From NCBI RefSeq assembly GCF_002252525.1, contig NZ_NNRM01000051.1:1-32182 (forward strand): a DNA stretch of 32,182 nt, in the 5' to 3' direction. The notes below the pieces were generated by a model. It made no database searches. It saw only the letters and a list, made by a program, of their open reading frames with translations, and was not told where the DNA came from. Below are positions 15,175 to 24,316 of this stretch, piece by piece. The translations under genes were made by a program, and so were the position numbers. This DNA comes from Brucella pseudogrignonensis. Lineage in GTDB: Bacteria; Pseudomonadota; Alphaproteobacteria; Rhizobiales; Rhizobiaceae. The number at the start of each line of letters is the position of its first letter. Position 1 is the first letter of the stretch.

Positions 15175-15632
15175 AAGCGTGCAATCTGAATGGTTTGCGC
15201 GCTTTTATTCCGCCTGCGTGACAGTCAGATGACATCAGCACTCACAATCCACCGCCGGATACGGGAATCAGTCATCCAATCACCACATGACAAAATTTCT
15301 TTTCTTTACGTGAAGACAACCCTACAAACGAAAATCCAAGTCAATATGAACATCTATAAATAGTACAATATCGATTTTTATTGTTTAATTTTGACATTTT
15401 AAGTTGAATAAAAACTGCAAAAGATAATGAATTTAACGAAAACTGCACCAATATTCATCAGCATGATTGCTATATAAAATTTTCTAACAATTCCACCAAA
15501 TGAACATTGATATGGATTTGGAATACCCATAGAATTCCAAATCAGTGAAGTGAAATAGATACATATACTTGTGATGCGAACAACATCGGAGGACGGCTGA
15601 TATCAGTCTGTTTTCGGCATACAGGAGGGAAT
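15175..15632. other. 458-bp AT-rich divergent intergenic region
   Basis: Separates the ABC importer (minus) from the pilus operon (plus) and holds the promoters for both. The centre (15340-15500) is markedly AT-rich. The right part carries a candidate promoter overlapped by an inverted repeat (15507-15542) and a CTGATATCAG palindrome at 15597-15606. None of the TTTGT-NN-ACAG boxes found near the catabolic genes is present here. I see no gene. Confidence 0.6.
15507..15542 (+). promoter_or_regulatory. Candidate sigma-70 promoter with overlapping inverted repeat, pilus operon
   Basis: TTGATA (15507-15512) and TAGAAT (15530-15535) are spaced by 17 bases, as a -35/-10 pair. A perfect inverted repeat, ATTTGGAAT-N9-ATTCCAAAT (15516-15542), covers the spacer and the -10, as a repressor operator would. 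The untranslated leader would be about 90 bases. Prediction only. Confidence 0.5.
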
Positions 15633-16136
15633 ATGTGTATTAAGTTTAGTACGCTTTTAGCTTCTTTGGCGGCGGCGGCAGTTCTATCTCCGTCAATCGT
15701 CTTTGCTCAGACAACAACTGCGCAGTTTACAGTGCAGATAACGATTGCTGGCGCCTGCCAGATCAATTCAGCGACCAACATGGATTTTGGCTCTCATGGG
15801 GTGCTCACGACGAACACCGATGCGACCAGTCTTGTTACAGTGCAATGCACAAACACCACGCCCTTTAATCTGGCACTCAGTGCTGGCAGCGGCGGCTCAG
15901 GCGCAACAGTTACCAATCGCCTTATGACAGGCACTGGCGGCGCAACAGTTACCTATTCTCTTTATCGGACAGCTGCGAGAGACACTGTCTGGGGCACGAC
16001 TGTCGGCACCAACACACTCGCGGGAACTGGCACCGGCGCACCGCAACAGTTCACTGTCTATGGCCGCGTGCCACCTCAGAACACCCCCGCGCCGGGCGTC
16101 TATACCGATACGGTAACGGCGACGATCACGTACTGA
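15633..16136 (+). CDS. Spore coat U domain pilin, CsuA/B-like major subunit
   Basis: A 167-residue secreted pilin. A signal peptide of ~25 residues (LLASLAAAAVLSPSIVFA) is followed by one SCPU domain: TVQITIAGACQINSATNMDFGSHG, then VQCTNTTPFNLALSAGSGG, and the closing FTVYGRVPPQNTP...GVYTDTVTATITY. Cys42 and Cys72 are placed to form the conserved disulfide. The domain name is historical; in Gram-negative bacteria it is the subunit of archaic (sigma/Csu) chaperone-usher pili, built by donor-strand exchange. An AGGAGG site precedes the ATG. It is the first gene of a four-gene operon, the usual place of the abundant rod subunit. Confidence 0.9.
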   Translation: MCIKFSTLLASLAAAAVLSPSIVFAQTTTAQFTVQITIAGACQINSATNMDFGSHGVLTTNTDATSLVTVQCTNTTPFNLALSAGSGGSGATVTNRLMTGTGGATVTYSLYRTAARDTVWGTTVGTNTLAGTGTGAPQQFTVYGRVPPQNTPAPGVYTDTVTATITY

Positions 16137-16154
16137 GCATAAAGGAAAAATATC

Positions 16155-16880
16155 ATGCGTAGTCTAGTGTTAGCGGCGGCATTACTTGCCGGTCTGCACG
16201 TAACTCCTGCGTTTTCGCAAAGCGTATCGTTGCGTGTTTCACCGGTGCTTGTCGATCTTAGCGCGCCGACGGCAGCATCGAGCGTACGTATATCCAATGA
16301 TGCGAAACGCCCAATCAGCGTGCAGGTAAGAATCTTCAAATGGAGCCAGAGCAACGGCGTTGACACCTATACCCCGGCCACCGATGTCGCAGTAAGCCCG
16401 CCAATTTCACAGCTCAAACCGGGCGGTGAAAATATGGTTCGCGTGGTGCGTACATCCAAGCGCCCGGTCAAGGCCGAAGAAAGCTATCGTTTGATTGTCG
16501 ATGAACTGCCAAGTGCTTCCAGAAAGAAATCCGGAACCGTTACCTTCGTCGTTCGGCATTCCATTCCGGTATTTTTCTCGCCGCCGGAAAATTCCGGCGC
16601 TGCTGTAGCCTGGAGCGCACAGCCAAAGTCAGGCGGCTATCAGGTAACAGCACGCAATACCGGCGACAAACGGCTGCGCGTTTCCGATCTGGCTGTAAAA
16701 AGCAAAGGCGGCGCATCAGTCGCACAGCAAAAGGGACTTGTCGGATACGTCCTGGGTAATTCCAGCGCTTCCTGGTTCATACCGGGAACAAGTGGCAATC
16801 GAGGTGGTGGCTCGCTGATAATCTCGGCACAAAGCGAAGCTGGCCCGTTTAATGCTCAAGCGAACGCCAAGGGCGGTTGA
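16155..16880 (+). CDS. Periplasmic pilus chaperone, CsuC-like
   Basis: A 241-residue periplasmic chaperone with signal peptide (MRSLVLAAALLAGLHVTPAFS). The first immunoglobulin-like domain carries SVSLRVSPVLVDLSAP and SVRISNDAKRPISVQVRIFKW, plus the G1-type segment MVRVVRTSKRPVKAEESYRLIVDELP, all typical of the FimC/PapD fold in its archaic form. The second domain covers about residues 130-235. It caps and folds SCPU subunits and delivers them to the usher. It begins 18 bases after the pilin gene with an AAAGGAA site, and its last 29 bases overlap the usher gene, which suggests translational coupling. Confidence 0.92.
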   Translation: MRSLVLAAALLAGLHVTPAFSQSVSLRVSPVLVDLSAPTAASSVRISNDAKRPISVQVRIFKWSQSNGVDTYTPATDVAVSPPISQLKPGGENMVRVVRTSKRPVKAEESYRLIVDELPSASRKKSGTVTFVVRHSIPVFFSPPENSGAAVAWSAQPKSGGYQVTARNTGDKRLRVSDLAVKSKGGASVAQQKGLVGYVLGNSSASWFIPGTSGNRGGGSLIISAQSEAGPFNAQANAKGG

Positions 16881-19293
16881 CCTTGCTGTTCTGACGATTG
16901 CCGGTATGACGATCTTCTCAGCCTTTCCGAAGGCTGCGGCTCAGGATTTGCCACCCCCGTTGGCGGAATTAAATCATTCTGACAGCGAATTTCTGGAGCT
17001 GCAACTTGAAGTCTTCGTGAATGGTTCGCCTAGTGAGTTGATTGCTGCCTTTCGTCAAACACCCGACGGGCTCCTTTTGATCGAGCCAGAGCAACTGAAG
17101 AATGTGGGCATCAAGCCTGCGAAAGAAGCAATAAGAGAGGATGGCTGGGTTGATATAGGTCGGCTACCCGGTGTGGTGGCGACTTATGATGAAGAAAACC
17201 AGACTGTGAGTTTTGATGCAGTGGAGGGAAGCCGTGCAGCGCGCGTGATCGACGCGCAGGCTGACGACGTTCCGCCCACAGAAGAGGAGGAAAAGCCTGT
17301 CATAACCAGCAATATGGGAGGGTTGGTCAACTACACCATCTATGGCTCGACTGGCGGCCCGAAATGGGACGACCTCACATCATTCCAGGGTGTTTCCAGC
17401 TTGCTTGAAGGTCGATTGTTCGGACCCTATGGCGTTCTCACCTCATCGCAAATTCTAAGCTCGTCAGATGCAGAAAACTTCGGTACGACGCGCCTTGATA
17501 CGCGCTGGTCTTACTCCGATCCAGATCGCCTGATGACGTATAATGTTGGTGACATCATCTCCGGCGGCCTTTCCTGGACCCGTCCTACCCGTCTGGGTGG
17601 CATACAGATACGCCGCAATTTCAATCTTCGCCCTGATCTGGTGACGATGCCTTTGCCCGAGCTTTCAGGTTCCGCAGCAGTTCCATCAACTGTCGATGTC
17701 TATGTCGATAATGCCCAGCGTGCGTCACGCTCGGTGCCGTCCGGTCCATTCTCCATTACCAATCTGCCGATTGTGACCGGCTCGGGCACCGCACGGCTGG
17801 TTGTGCGCGACGCACTTGGCCGCGAAACGGTTTCCGAAACCCCGTTCTATGCATCCTCTGACCTTCTGGCGAAGGGGCTGGCAGATTTCTCCGCTGAAAT
17901 AGGCTTTGCGCGTCGCTATTACGGCGTTGAGTCAAACGATTACGATCAAAGGCCCGTTGGTTCAGCTACACTGCGCTATGGTCTCACCAATCAACTGACC
18001 CTCGAAGCCCATGTCGAAGGTGCCGAAGATTTTTACAATGGAGGCGCAGGTGGCGTCTTCAATATCGGCACTTTCGGCATTGGCTCCGTAGCTGCATCTG
18101 CCAGCCGTTTTGGTGACGAGACAGGCTATCAGGTTGCAGCCAGTCTTGAAGCCGAACTCTGGGACATCAAGTTTTTTGCCAGAACGCAGCGTACTTTTGG
18201 TGATTTCAACGATATCGCTTCCGTCACCGCCGACATCGCAAAGTTCGGACTCCCTTCAACAATCTATAGTGCCAAACCTCCGCGATCGCTTGATCAGGCA
18301 TCGGTTTCCCTGCCGCCGATATTTGAAAATATGAACCTCAATTTTTCCTATGCGCAGCTTGAAACAGCGGATTTCGACAAATCGCGCATCCTCAGCATTA
18401 CAGCAACGAAGGGGATTGGACACAAAGGCAACGTCTTTTTATCAACCTTCACGGACCTGGAACGCAAAGGATCATTTGGTGTCTTTGCGGGCCTGTCATG
18501 GACGCTGGACGGCAACATCACAGCCTCAAGCGGCATATCCTCAGACGATAAAGGCACCAGTGTCACCGCAGAGCTGATGAAATCAGAACAACCCGTCGTT
18601 GGAAGCACCGGCTGGCGCGTGCGAGGCTCCTACGGTCAGAACGATATCGTGGCGGCGAGCGGAAGCTACCGCAGCGCTATCGGTCGCGCGGAAGCAGGCG
18701 TCGAAAAATATAACGACAACGTAAGGGCGAATGCGCAGTTTGAAGGCTCGATTATCGCAGCTGGTGGCGGCGTGTTCTTGTCTAACCGCGTCGATGATGC
18801 CTTCAGCGTGGTGGATGTCGGCGCGCCTGACGTTGAAGTATTTTACGAAAACCGCCCCATTGGAAAAACCGACAAGCGCGGTAAGTTCCTGGTGACGGAT
18901 CTCCGTTCTTATGAGGCCAATGCCATCTCGATCGACCCTTCGAACCTGCCGCTTGATGCCAGCGTTGAAACAACCCGCCAGGTCGTTCGTCCAAGTGATC
19001 GCAGCGGCGCAGTCGTTGATTTCAATGTCTCTGCCGAGAACACGCCGGTTCTTGTTACCATCCGTGACGAGGCAGGCGAATATATTGAAACAGGCGCTTC
19101 CGCTAAGCTCAACGGTAGCGAGGATACAATCGTTGGCTATGAGGGACAGGTCTATATCGAGAATGCAGCCAGTTCCAATACGCTTAGCGTACAGCAATCA
19201 AACGGTGAAAACTGCACCGTCACATTCAATGCCCCTGCAACTGCAAGCGGACGCACCACAATACCTGATGCCGTGTGCCGGAAAGACCAATGA
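16852..19293 (+). CDS. Outer-membrane pilus usher, CsuD-like
   Basis: An 813-residue outer-membrane pore that assembles and exports the pilus. The order seen is a signal peptide (to about AAAQ, residue ~31), an N-terminal chaperone-binding domain (FLELQLEVFVNGSPSELIAAF), and a beta barrel. A plug domain lies near 285-330 (STVDVYVDNAQRASRSVPSGPFSITNLP, RLVVRDALGRE). C-terminal domains with a small VTIRDEAGEYIETGASA unit follow. The length fits archaic ushers, which are shorter than FimD. The start lies 29 bases inside the chaperone gene, in another frame; the signal peptide supports it. Its stop overlaps the start of the tip gene (ATGA). Confidence 0.92.
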   Translation: MLKRTPRAVDLAVLTIAGMTIFSAFPKAAAQDLPPPLAELNHSDSEFLELQLEVFVNGSPSELIAAFRQTPDGLLLIEPEQLKNVGIKPAKEAIREDGWVDIGRLPGVVATYDEENQTVSFDAVEGSRAARVIDAQADDVPPTEEEEKPVITSNMGGLVNYTIYGSTGGPKWDDLTSFQGVSSLLEGRLFGPYGVLTSSQILSSSDAENFGTTRLDTRWSYSDPDRLMTYNVGDIISGGLSWTRPTRLGGIQIRRNFNLRPDLVTMPLPELSGSAAVPSTVDVYVDNAQRASRSVPSGPFSITNLPIVTGSGTARLVVRDALGRETVSETPFYASSDLLAKGLADFSAEIGFARRYYGVESNDYDQRPVGSATLRYGLTNQLTLEAHVEGAEDFYNGGAGGVFNIGTFGIGSVAASASRFGDETGYQVAASLEAELWDIKFFARTQRTFGDFNDIASVTADIAKFGLPSTIYSAKPPRSLDQASVSLPPIFENMNLNFSYAQLETADFDKSRILSITATKGIGHKGNVFLSTFTDLERKGSFGVFAGLSWTLDGNITASSGISSDDKGTSVTAELMKSEQPVVGSTGWRVRGSYGQNDIVAASGSYRSAIGRAEAGVEKYNDNVRANAQFEGSIIAAGGGVFLSNRVDDAFSVVDVGAPDVEVFYENRPIGKTDKRGKFLVTDLRSYEANAISIDPSNLPLDASVETTRQVVRPSDRSGAVVDFNVSAENTPVLVTIRDEAGEYIETGASAKLNGSEDTIVGYEGQVYIENAASSNTLSVQQSNGENCTVTFNAPATASGRTTIPDAVCRKDQ

Positions 19294-20249
19294 GAAAACA
19301 ATTTCTGACGATCATTGCCACAATATTCCTGAGCCTCACGGGTATGAGTGTAGCGCTCGCTCAAACTTGTACGGCCAGCATCACCGACATGAATTTCGGC
19401 ACCGTCAATCTCCAGTCAGGTGCTGCGGTGGACACAACTGCAACATTGAGTGTCACCTGCACGAGTTCACTCAATCTCGCCCTTCTTATGCGCTTGTGCC
19501 CAAACCTTGACGCCGGTAGCGGCGGAAGTTCTGGCGGCAATCGCCTGATGTTGAATGGCACTAATAATTTGACTTACCAATTTTATCAGGATGCGAACCG
19601 CACGATCCCGTGGGGCTCATCGACAAACGCGACTTTGGGAACAGTGCCTCCAATTGATGTTATCGCTCCTATTCTGGGTCCGGGAACGGCAACCCGCACG
19701 ATTTATGGTCGTATTCTGGGCTCGCAGGCATCGAAACTCGCAGGGACTTACCTATCAACATTTGCTGGCGGGCAAGCGCGCGTAAACTATGTTCGCTATC
19801 TGTTGGGAGCACCTGACTGCTCGACGGTTGTAGACAACCCTATTCAACCAACCTTTACCGTTCAGGCAAACATCAACCGCTCCTGCACGGTTTCCGCAAC
19901 AAACATCAATTTCGGCTCACAGAGTAATCTCCTCAACAACGTCGATGCAACGGGCACCCTGACCATCAACTGCACACTTGGACTGCCATACAGTATTGCT
20001 TTGAGTGGTGGCCTGAGCAATGCTCAGCCTACACAGCGCAGAATGACACTTGGGTCAAATGCGATCATCTATGGACTTTACTCAAATGCTGCCCGCACCG
20101 TGGCATGGGGCAGCGCTGCGAACCAGATCGTTCCCGGCACAGGAACAGGGGCAGTGCAAAATGTTACTATTTATGGCCGCGTTGCACCACAAACAACGCC
20201 CACTTCAGGCACTTATACGGACACGGTAATCGTCACTATCAATTACTAA
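19290..20249 (+). CDS. Two-domain SCPU protein, CsuE-like pilus tip adhesin
   Basis: A 319-residue secreted protein with signal peptide (FLTIIATIFLSLTGMSVALA) and two tandem SCPU domains: ~26-175 (CTASITDMNFGTVNLQSG...) and ~190-319 (CTVSATNINFGSQSNLLNN..., closing GTYTDTVIVTINY). The second closely resembles the rod pilin at 15633; the first is divergent and ends in a more hydrophobic region. This is the layout of CsuE, where the N-terminal domain is the adhesive tip and the C-terminal domain joins the rod. The ATG overlaps the usher stop and has a GGAAAG site inside the usher gene. It is the last gene of the operon and is followed by a terminator. Confidence 0.88.
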   Translation: MRKQFLTIIATIFLSLTGMSVALAQTCTASITDMNFGTVNLQSGAAVDTTATLSVTCTSSLNLALLMRLCPNLDAGSGGSSGGNRLMLNGTNNLTYQFYQDANRTIPWGSSTNATLGTVPPIDVIAPILGPGTATRTIYGRILGSQASKLAGTYLSTFAGGQARVNYVRYLLGAPDCSTVVDNPIQPTFTVQANINRSCTVSATNINFGSQSNLLNNVDATGTLTINCTLGLPYSIALSGGLSNAQPTQRRMTLGSNAIIYGLYSNAARTVAWGSAANQIVPGTGTGAVQNVTIYGRVAPQTTPTSGTYTDTVIVTINY

Positions 20250-20255
20250 AAAAGA

Positions 20256-20276
20256 GCCCGACCATTAAGGCCGGGC
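20256..20276. terminator. Terminator-like hairpin between pilus operon and aztD
   Basis: GCCCGACC and GGCCGGGC form a stem with one mismatch around ATTAA. It is preceded by an A run (a T run on the minus strand), so it best serves aztD, but it lies between both convergent units. Confidence 0.7.
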
Positions 20277-20309
20277 CAAGTTCACGACGGACGGAGATAG
20301 GTAAAACTA

Positions 20310-21587
20310 TCAGTCGTGTTTATGTTCTGTGTGCTTATGTTCCTCGTGCTTGTGTCCCTCGTGGTTATGGCCTTCTTCGCCTTCATGGACCTTGCCGGAA
20401 CCACCAACCGCAACGATATTAAAAGGCTTGCCCTCAACCTTGATATCGCCAGCCTTTTCAAATGAAACAGCATTGACGAGGTGCAGCTTGCTCTGGAGAG
20501 GATCGCTCACCACAACGTTGTCTCCCGCGACGGCGATGCGCGGACGCGGATCGCTCCAGTGACCATCCATCGAGTAAGGCTCGGTCAACTTGATGGAATG
20601 AATGATTTCACCCTTCAGAATATCGATCTGGTGCAGCTGGCCGTCCTCCGTGAAGACATAGGCAAACTTTGGGCGCACCGGATCGACAGCAAAATGCACG
20701 CGACGGGTCGGCAATTGCACGAGACGGAAACCACCATCCGCTTCAGATGGATCAACCAAAACGATACGGTCAGGTCCGTAGTTGCCCGCGAAATACTGCA
20801 GACCCTTGCCGCCGATCAAAGTTGAAGCGCTGGCTTTAGGCAGCGATGGATCATAAGGAAGATGCTTGATGACAGGCTTGTCGCCGTCCTGCGAGATCAG
20901 CAACAGGCCGGTATCACAGGCAAGAGCATAAATGCTTCCCGATCCGGCAGAACCGTGCAAGCCGGGGCAAGCAACGTCTTCACCAACCTTATTCCCATCA
21001 AAGTCAACAATTCGCGCACCGATCGGACGCTTGGATGCATCGTCCGGATTTGGGATCGTGACGACGGCATATTTATCATAAGGAACGGCAACGCCATGGT
21101 GTGCAGCACCAACGCTGGCCGTTTTCACATCCAGCTTGCCATCTTCAACGGCCTTTTCGGTGAAAAAACGTGCCTGGTCTTCACCGTCGAACCACTGAGC
21201 TATATTACCCTGACGTTCGACAAAATGCGCAGGCTTCGTTCCCGTCAGCGATACGTCCAGAAGCTTTGCATCATCGATATCGATATCTGCATGATCGCCG
21301 TGATCGTGGAACGAAATTCCCGATGAAATCGCTGAAACTGTGCCGTCAGCACCCTGTACGGCATAAACAGTCTCACCGCTTTCGCTGCGATAAAGCGAAG
21401 CCGGGCCTTTCACCTTGAAGCTGGCAAGCTTGTCGCCATCAAGCGCATCAATCACGTTGACGACAGGCTCTGCATGATCCGAGACAAAGAGCCGCCATGC
21501 GGTTACGTCATCCTCTGCTTTCGCGCTTCCGCCAGCCAAAACCGCTGCCATGGCAATCGCCGAGGCTGTCAGCATAAGCTTCTTCAT
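20310..21587 (-). CDS. aztD: Periplasmic zinc metallochaperone AztD
   Basis: A 425-residue periplasmic beta-propeller-like protein with signal peptide (cut after GSAKA). Residues 25-400 show repeated beta blades (VTAWRLFVSDHAEPVVNVIDALDGDKLASF...). Histidine clusters include FHDHGDHADIDID and AAHHGVAVPYDKY. The C-terminus (~400-425) is a His/Glu-rich tail with repeated HKHEEHKH-type units. This matches AztD, which gives zinc to the binding protein AztC. It is the last gene of the azt unit, 66 bases after aztC. A Zur-like box at 21603-21621 in that gap suggests extra zinc-controlled transcription of aztD alone. Confidence 0.93.
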   Translation of the reverse strand: MKKLMLTASAIAMAAVLAGGSAKAEDDVTAWRLFVSDHAEPVVNVIDALDGDKLASFKVKGPASLYRSESGETVYAVQGADGTVSAISSGISFHDHGDHADIDIDDAKLLDVSLTGTKPAHFVERQGNIAQWFDGEDQARFFTEKAVEDGKLDVKTASVGAAHHGVAVPYDKYAVVTIPNPDDASKRPIGARIVDFDGNKVGEDVACPGLHGSAGSGSIYALACDTGLLLISQDGDKPVIKHLPYDPSLPKASASTLIGGKGLQYFAGNYGPDRIVLVDPSEADGGFRLVQLPTRRVHFAVDPVRPKFAYVFTEDGQLHQIDILKGEIIHSIKLTEPYSMDGHWSDPRPRIAVAGDNVVVSDPLQSKLHLVNAVSFEKAGDIKVEGKPFNIVAVGGSGKVHEGEEGHNHEGHKHEEHKHTEHKHD

Positions 21588-21602
21588 AGAACTCTCCTAT
21601 TT

Positions 21603-21621
21603 AATGATATTACATAACATT
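21603..21621. promoter_or_regulatory. Zur-like box upstream of aztD
   Basis: AATGATAT-TAC-ATAACATT is an inverted repeat with one mismatch per arm pair and resembles alphaproteobacterial Zur sites (AATGTTAT...). It lies 16 bp before the aztD start codon, in the aztC-aztD gap. Confidence 0.6.
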
Positions 21622-21653
21622 CAAAGCCACAGCCGTAGTGATATGAGCTGCGC

Positions 21654-22589
21654 TTATTGGGGGATGATTGCGTTGCGAATGGTTTCGGCATTGTGCCGCA
21701 TCATGTCGATATAAGTCGCGGCTGGACCATCAGCGGCAGACAGGGCATCCGAATAGAGAACACCACCAAGCTTGAGCCCGGATTCAGATGCGATTTGTTC
21801 GACAAGCCGGGAGTCGGCAATATTTTCTGCGAAAACTGCTGAAGCGTGATCTTGTTTGATATCACGAACCACGCCAGCAACATCGGCAGCTGACGCTTCA
21901 GATTCCGTAGAGACCCCCTGTGGCGACAGGAACTTTATGCCATAGTCATTCTCAAAATACCGAAACGCATTATGAGCGACGACAACCACGCGCTTTTCCT
22001 GCGGAATTGACCCGACCGTATTCTTGATTTCGGTATCCAGCTTGTCGAGATCGGCTTTATAGGCAGATGCATTCTGCTTGTAGGTATCGCAACCATTCGC
22101 ATCTGCCGCACAAAAGGCATCGGCAATGTTCTGCACATAGACCTTGGCATTGCCGACCGACTGCCATGCGTGCGGATCAAAGGGCGCTTCGTGGAACACA
22201 GCCTTTGTGCCGTAATAGTGGTAGTGACCGCCATGCGGATCGCGCAATATATTCGCACCCTTGGTTGCTTCGAGGATGACTGCTTTCGTTTCGCTCGCCT
22301 CAACGAGACGGGACAGAAAACCCTCAAGCTGCAGCCCGTTGACCAGCACGACATCAGCTTTTGCCATGGCAATAGCGTCCGAAGGCTTGGGCTCATAAAC
22401 ATGTGCATCACCATTTGGACCGACCAGTGTGCGGAGTTCAATGCGATCTCCGCCAACCTTTTGCGCCATATCGCCAAGGATGGAGAAGCTTGCGATGACA
22501 TTCAGCTTCTTATCCGCAGCCATGGCTGGGAGGCAGATTGACGCGACCGCAATACTGGTCGCAAGGGCAAGTTTCCATTGCCTCATCAT
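21654..22589 (-). CDS. aztC: Zinc-binding protein of the AztABC importer
   Basis: A 311-residue cluster A-I (ZnuA-like) binding protein. A signal peptide (to about AMAA, residue 25) precedes KLNVIASFSILGDMAQKVGGD. Zinc ligands can be placed at His in GDAHVYEPKPSD, His in FDPHAWQSV, His in VVVAHNAFRYFE and Asp in VLYSDALS. Between the first two lies a His-rich flexible loop (GGHYHYY), as in AztC, where AztD docks and hands over zinc. A GAAGGAC site lies upstream of adjacent ATGs (22589 and 22586). It follows aztB with a 20-base gap. Confidence 0.93.
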   Translation of the reverse strand: MMRQWKLALATSIAVASICLPAMAADKKLNVIASFSILGDMAQKVGGDRIELRTLVGPNGDAHVYEPKPSDAIAMAKADVVLVNGLQLEGFLSRLVEASETKAVILEATKGANILRDPHGGHYHYYGTKAVFHEAPFDPHAWQSVGNAKVYVQNIADAFCAADANGCDTYKQNASAYKADLDKLDTEIKNTVGSIPQEKRVVVVAHNAFRYFENDYGIKFLSPQGVSTESEASAADVAGVVRDIKQDHASAVFAENIADSRLVEQIASESGLKLGGVLYSDALSAADGPAATYIDMMRHNAETIRNAIIPQ

Positions 22590-22609
22590 TTGGTTCGTCC
22601 TTCTTTCAA

Positions 22610-23485
22610 TTAAGCTATTCTATGCGCGCGTCGGGTTCGCCGCGTGAGCAAAAGCCCGCGCGTTCCAGCGATCACCGACACGAAATAAAGCCCTCCGGCA
22701 GACAGGATGATTGCCGGTCCTGATGGCAGAGAGAGGTGGTAAGACAACAGTAGACCGAACAGCGACGCTGCCAAGCCGAACAATGTCGCCAGAATGCACA
22801 TTGTCTCGACCCGGTTTGTCCAGAACCGCGCTGCCGCAGCAGGAAGGATCATCAACCCAACCGAAAGCAGCGTTCCCAGCGCCTGAAAACCTGCAACGAG
22901 ATTGAACACCACAAGCCCGAGAAAGATGAAATGCACAGGCGAACCCAACCGCGAGACCGAGCGTAGAAACAGCGGATCAAGGCACTCCGCGATCAATGCC
23001 CGCCAGAGAGTTGTCAGTGCGGATAAGGTCACAACCGCAGCCAATCCGATGAGAACCAGCGCATCATTGTTGAGTGCCAATACTGTCCCAAACAGAACAT
23101 GCATGAGATCAACACTCGATCCACGCATGGAGACGAGCAGCACGCCAATCGCCAGTGAAATCAGATAGAAAGCAGCCATGGAGGCATCTTCTTTCTGTAT
23201 TGTTAGTCTGGACACGACGCCTGCGGAGAGTGCCACGATGACGCCTGCAATCATTCCGCCAATCGTCATGGGGACAATTTCCAGTCCGTAAAACAGGAAA
23301 CCTGCAGCCGCACCCGGCAGTATGGCATGGGACATCGCATCACCAGTCAGGCTCATGCGTCGCAACATCAGAAACACGCCCACCGGGCATGCGCTGATCG
23401 AGAGCATGATCGCACCAGCCAAGGCACGCTGCATAAAGGCAAATTCGAGAAACGGGCTTATCAGCCATTCTTGGATCATGGACAT
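22610..23485 (-). CDS. aztB: Zinc ABC transporter permease
   Basis: A 291-residue inner-membrane protein of the ABC-3 (ZnuB/MntB-type) family with about eight or nine helices. Recognisable parts: MLRRMSLTGDAMSHAILPGAAAGF near residues 40-65, GSSVDLMHVLFGTVLALNND in the middle, and VGLMILPAAAARFW near 220-235. The start at 23485 forms an ATGA overlap with the stop of aztA, which fixes the start and shows tight coupling; a longer frame into aztA is not needed. It pairs with the AztA ATPase and the AztC binding protein to bring zinc into the cytoplasm. Confidence 0.93.
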   Translation of the reverse strand: MSMIQEWLISPFLEFAFMQRALAGAIMLSISACPVGVFLMLRRMSLTGDAMSHAILPGAAAGFLFYGLEIVPMTIGGMIAGVIVALSAGVVSRLTIQKEDASMAAFYLISLAIGVLLVSMRGSSVDLMHVLFGTVLALNNDALVLIGLAAVVTLSALTTLWRALIAECLDPLFLRSVSRLGSPVHFIFLGLVVFNLVAGFQALGTLLSVGLMILPAAAARFWTNRVETMCILATLFGLAASLFGLLLSYHLSLPSGPAIILSAGGLYFVSVIAGTRGLLLTRRTRRAHRIA

Positions 23486-24279
23486 CAGGCAGCTTCCCTG
23501 CCCGACAGAGCGGCATGTTCCTGATGCTTCGCGTTCCCCACATCGCACCAATGCGCCGTCTCATCCCATGCTTCGTTGAAGTGCCGGGCGCGTGCAAGAT
23601 TTTCTGATGTCAGCACTTCGCGTGTGTTACCCCAGGCAACGGGTCGGCGCGCCAGAAGCAATGCATCCGGAAAATGGTCACGCACCAGATCGAGATCATG
23701 CGCGACCACCAGCACCGTGCGCTTTTCACAATGCCACGCCCTGATAAGCTCTATCAGATCAGCGACCGTGTTTTCATCGACTGCATTGAATGGTTCATCC
23801 AGCAAAATCAGATCAGCATTCTGAACCAGAACACGCGCAAAAAGTGTACGCTGCAACTGCCCCCCAGACAGACTATCAAGCGAACGGTTTTCAAAGCCCT
23901 CGAGACCAACCGCAATCAACGCATCAGCAAGAGCCTTGCGGTCTTCGGCAGTACGACGGCTCAAAAGCCCGAGCCTGGGCCACAAACCAAGCCCTACCAG
24001 ATCAATAACGCGTGCGGGGAAGGAACGGTCAAGTTCCGATTGCTGCGGCAGGTAAGCAATGCTTTTTCCTTCCTGGACGATGCAGCTTCCCGCCATGGGC
24101 CGCAGAATACCGGCAATGCCCTTCATCAAGGTCGATTTTCCGCAACCATTAGCGCCGACAATCGCAGTCAGTGAGCCAATTTGGATTGCACCGCTGAGAT
24201 GGTGAACCGCCGGGTGGCTGTTATAGCCAAGCGTCAGATCGCGAAAAGTCAGGCAGGCGTCACTCATAAGCTCAGGCAT
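23485..24279 (-). CDS. aztA: Zinc ABC transporter ATP-binding protein
   Basis: A 264-residue ABC ATPase. Walker A is GANGCGKST (42-50), the Q-loop is YLPQQSELD, the signature LSGGQLQR (137-144), Walker B LILLDEP (157-163) and the switch His in VVAHDLDLV. The C-terminal ~30 residues are rich in His and Cys (ETAHWCDVGNAKHQEH), a possible metal-sensing tail. Two starts are possible, 24279 and, four codons later, MSDACL at 24267; neither has an ideal ribosome site. It is the first gene of aztABCD, preceded by a Zur-like box at 24317-24332. Confidence 0.92.
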   Translation of the reverse strand: MPELMSDACLTFRDLTLGYNSHPAVHHLSGAIQIGSLTAIVGANGCGKSTLMKGIAGILRPMAGSCIVQEGKSIAYLPQQSELDRSFPARVIDLVGLGLWPRLGLLSRRTAEDRKALADALIAVGLEGFENRSLDSLSGGQLQRTLFARVLVQNADLILLDEPFNAVDENTVADLIELIRAWHCEKRTVLVVAHDLDLVRDHFPDALLLARRPVAWGNTREVLTSENLARARHFNEAWDETAHWCDVGNAKHQEHAALSGREAA

Positions 24280-24316
24280 TCTTTCAAAATTGGGACATGG
24301 TCAAAACCAATGCTTG

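Noticed and set aside
15633-20249. Sporulation (spore coat U) function
   Set aside because: The SCPU name is historical; the chaperone and usher genes show a pilus operon.
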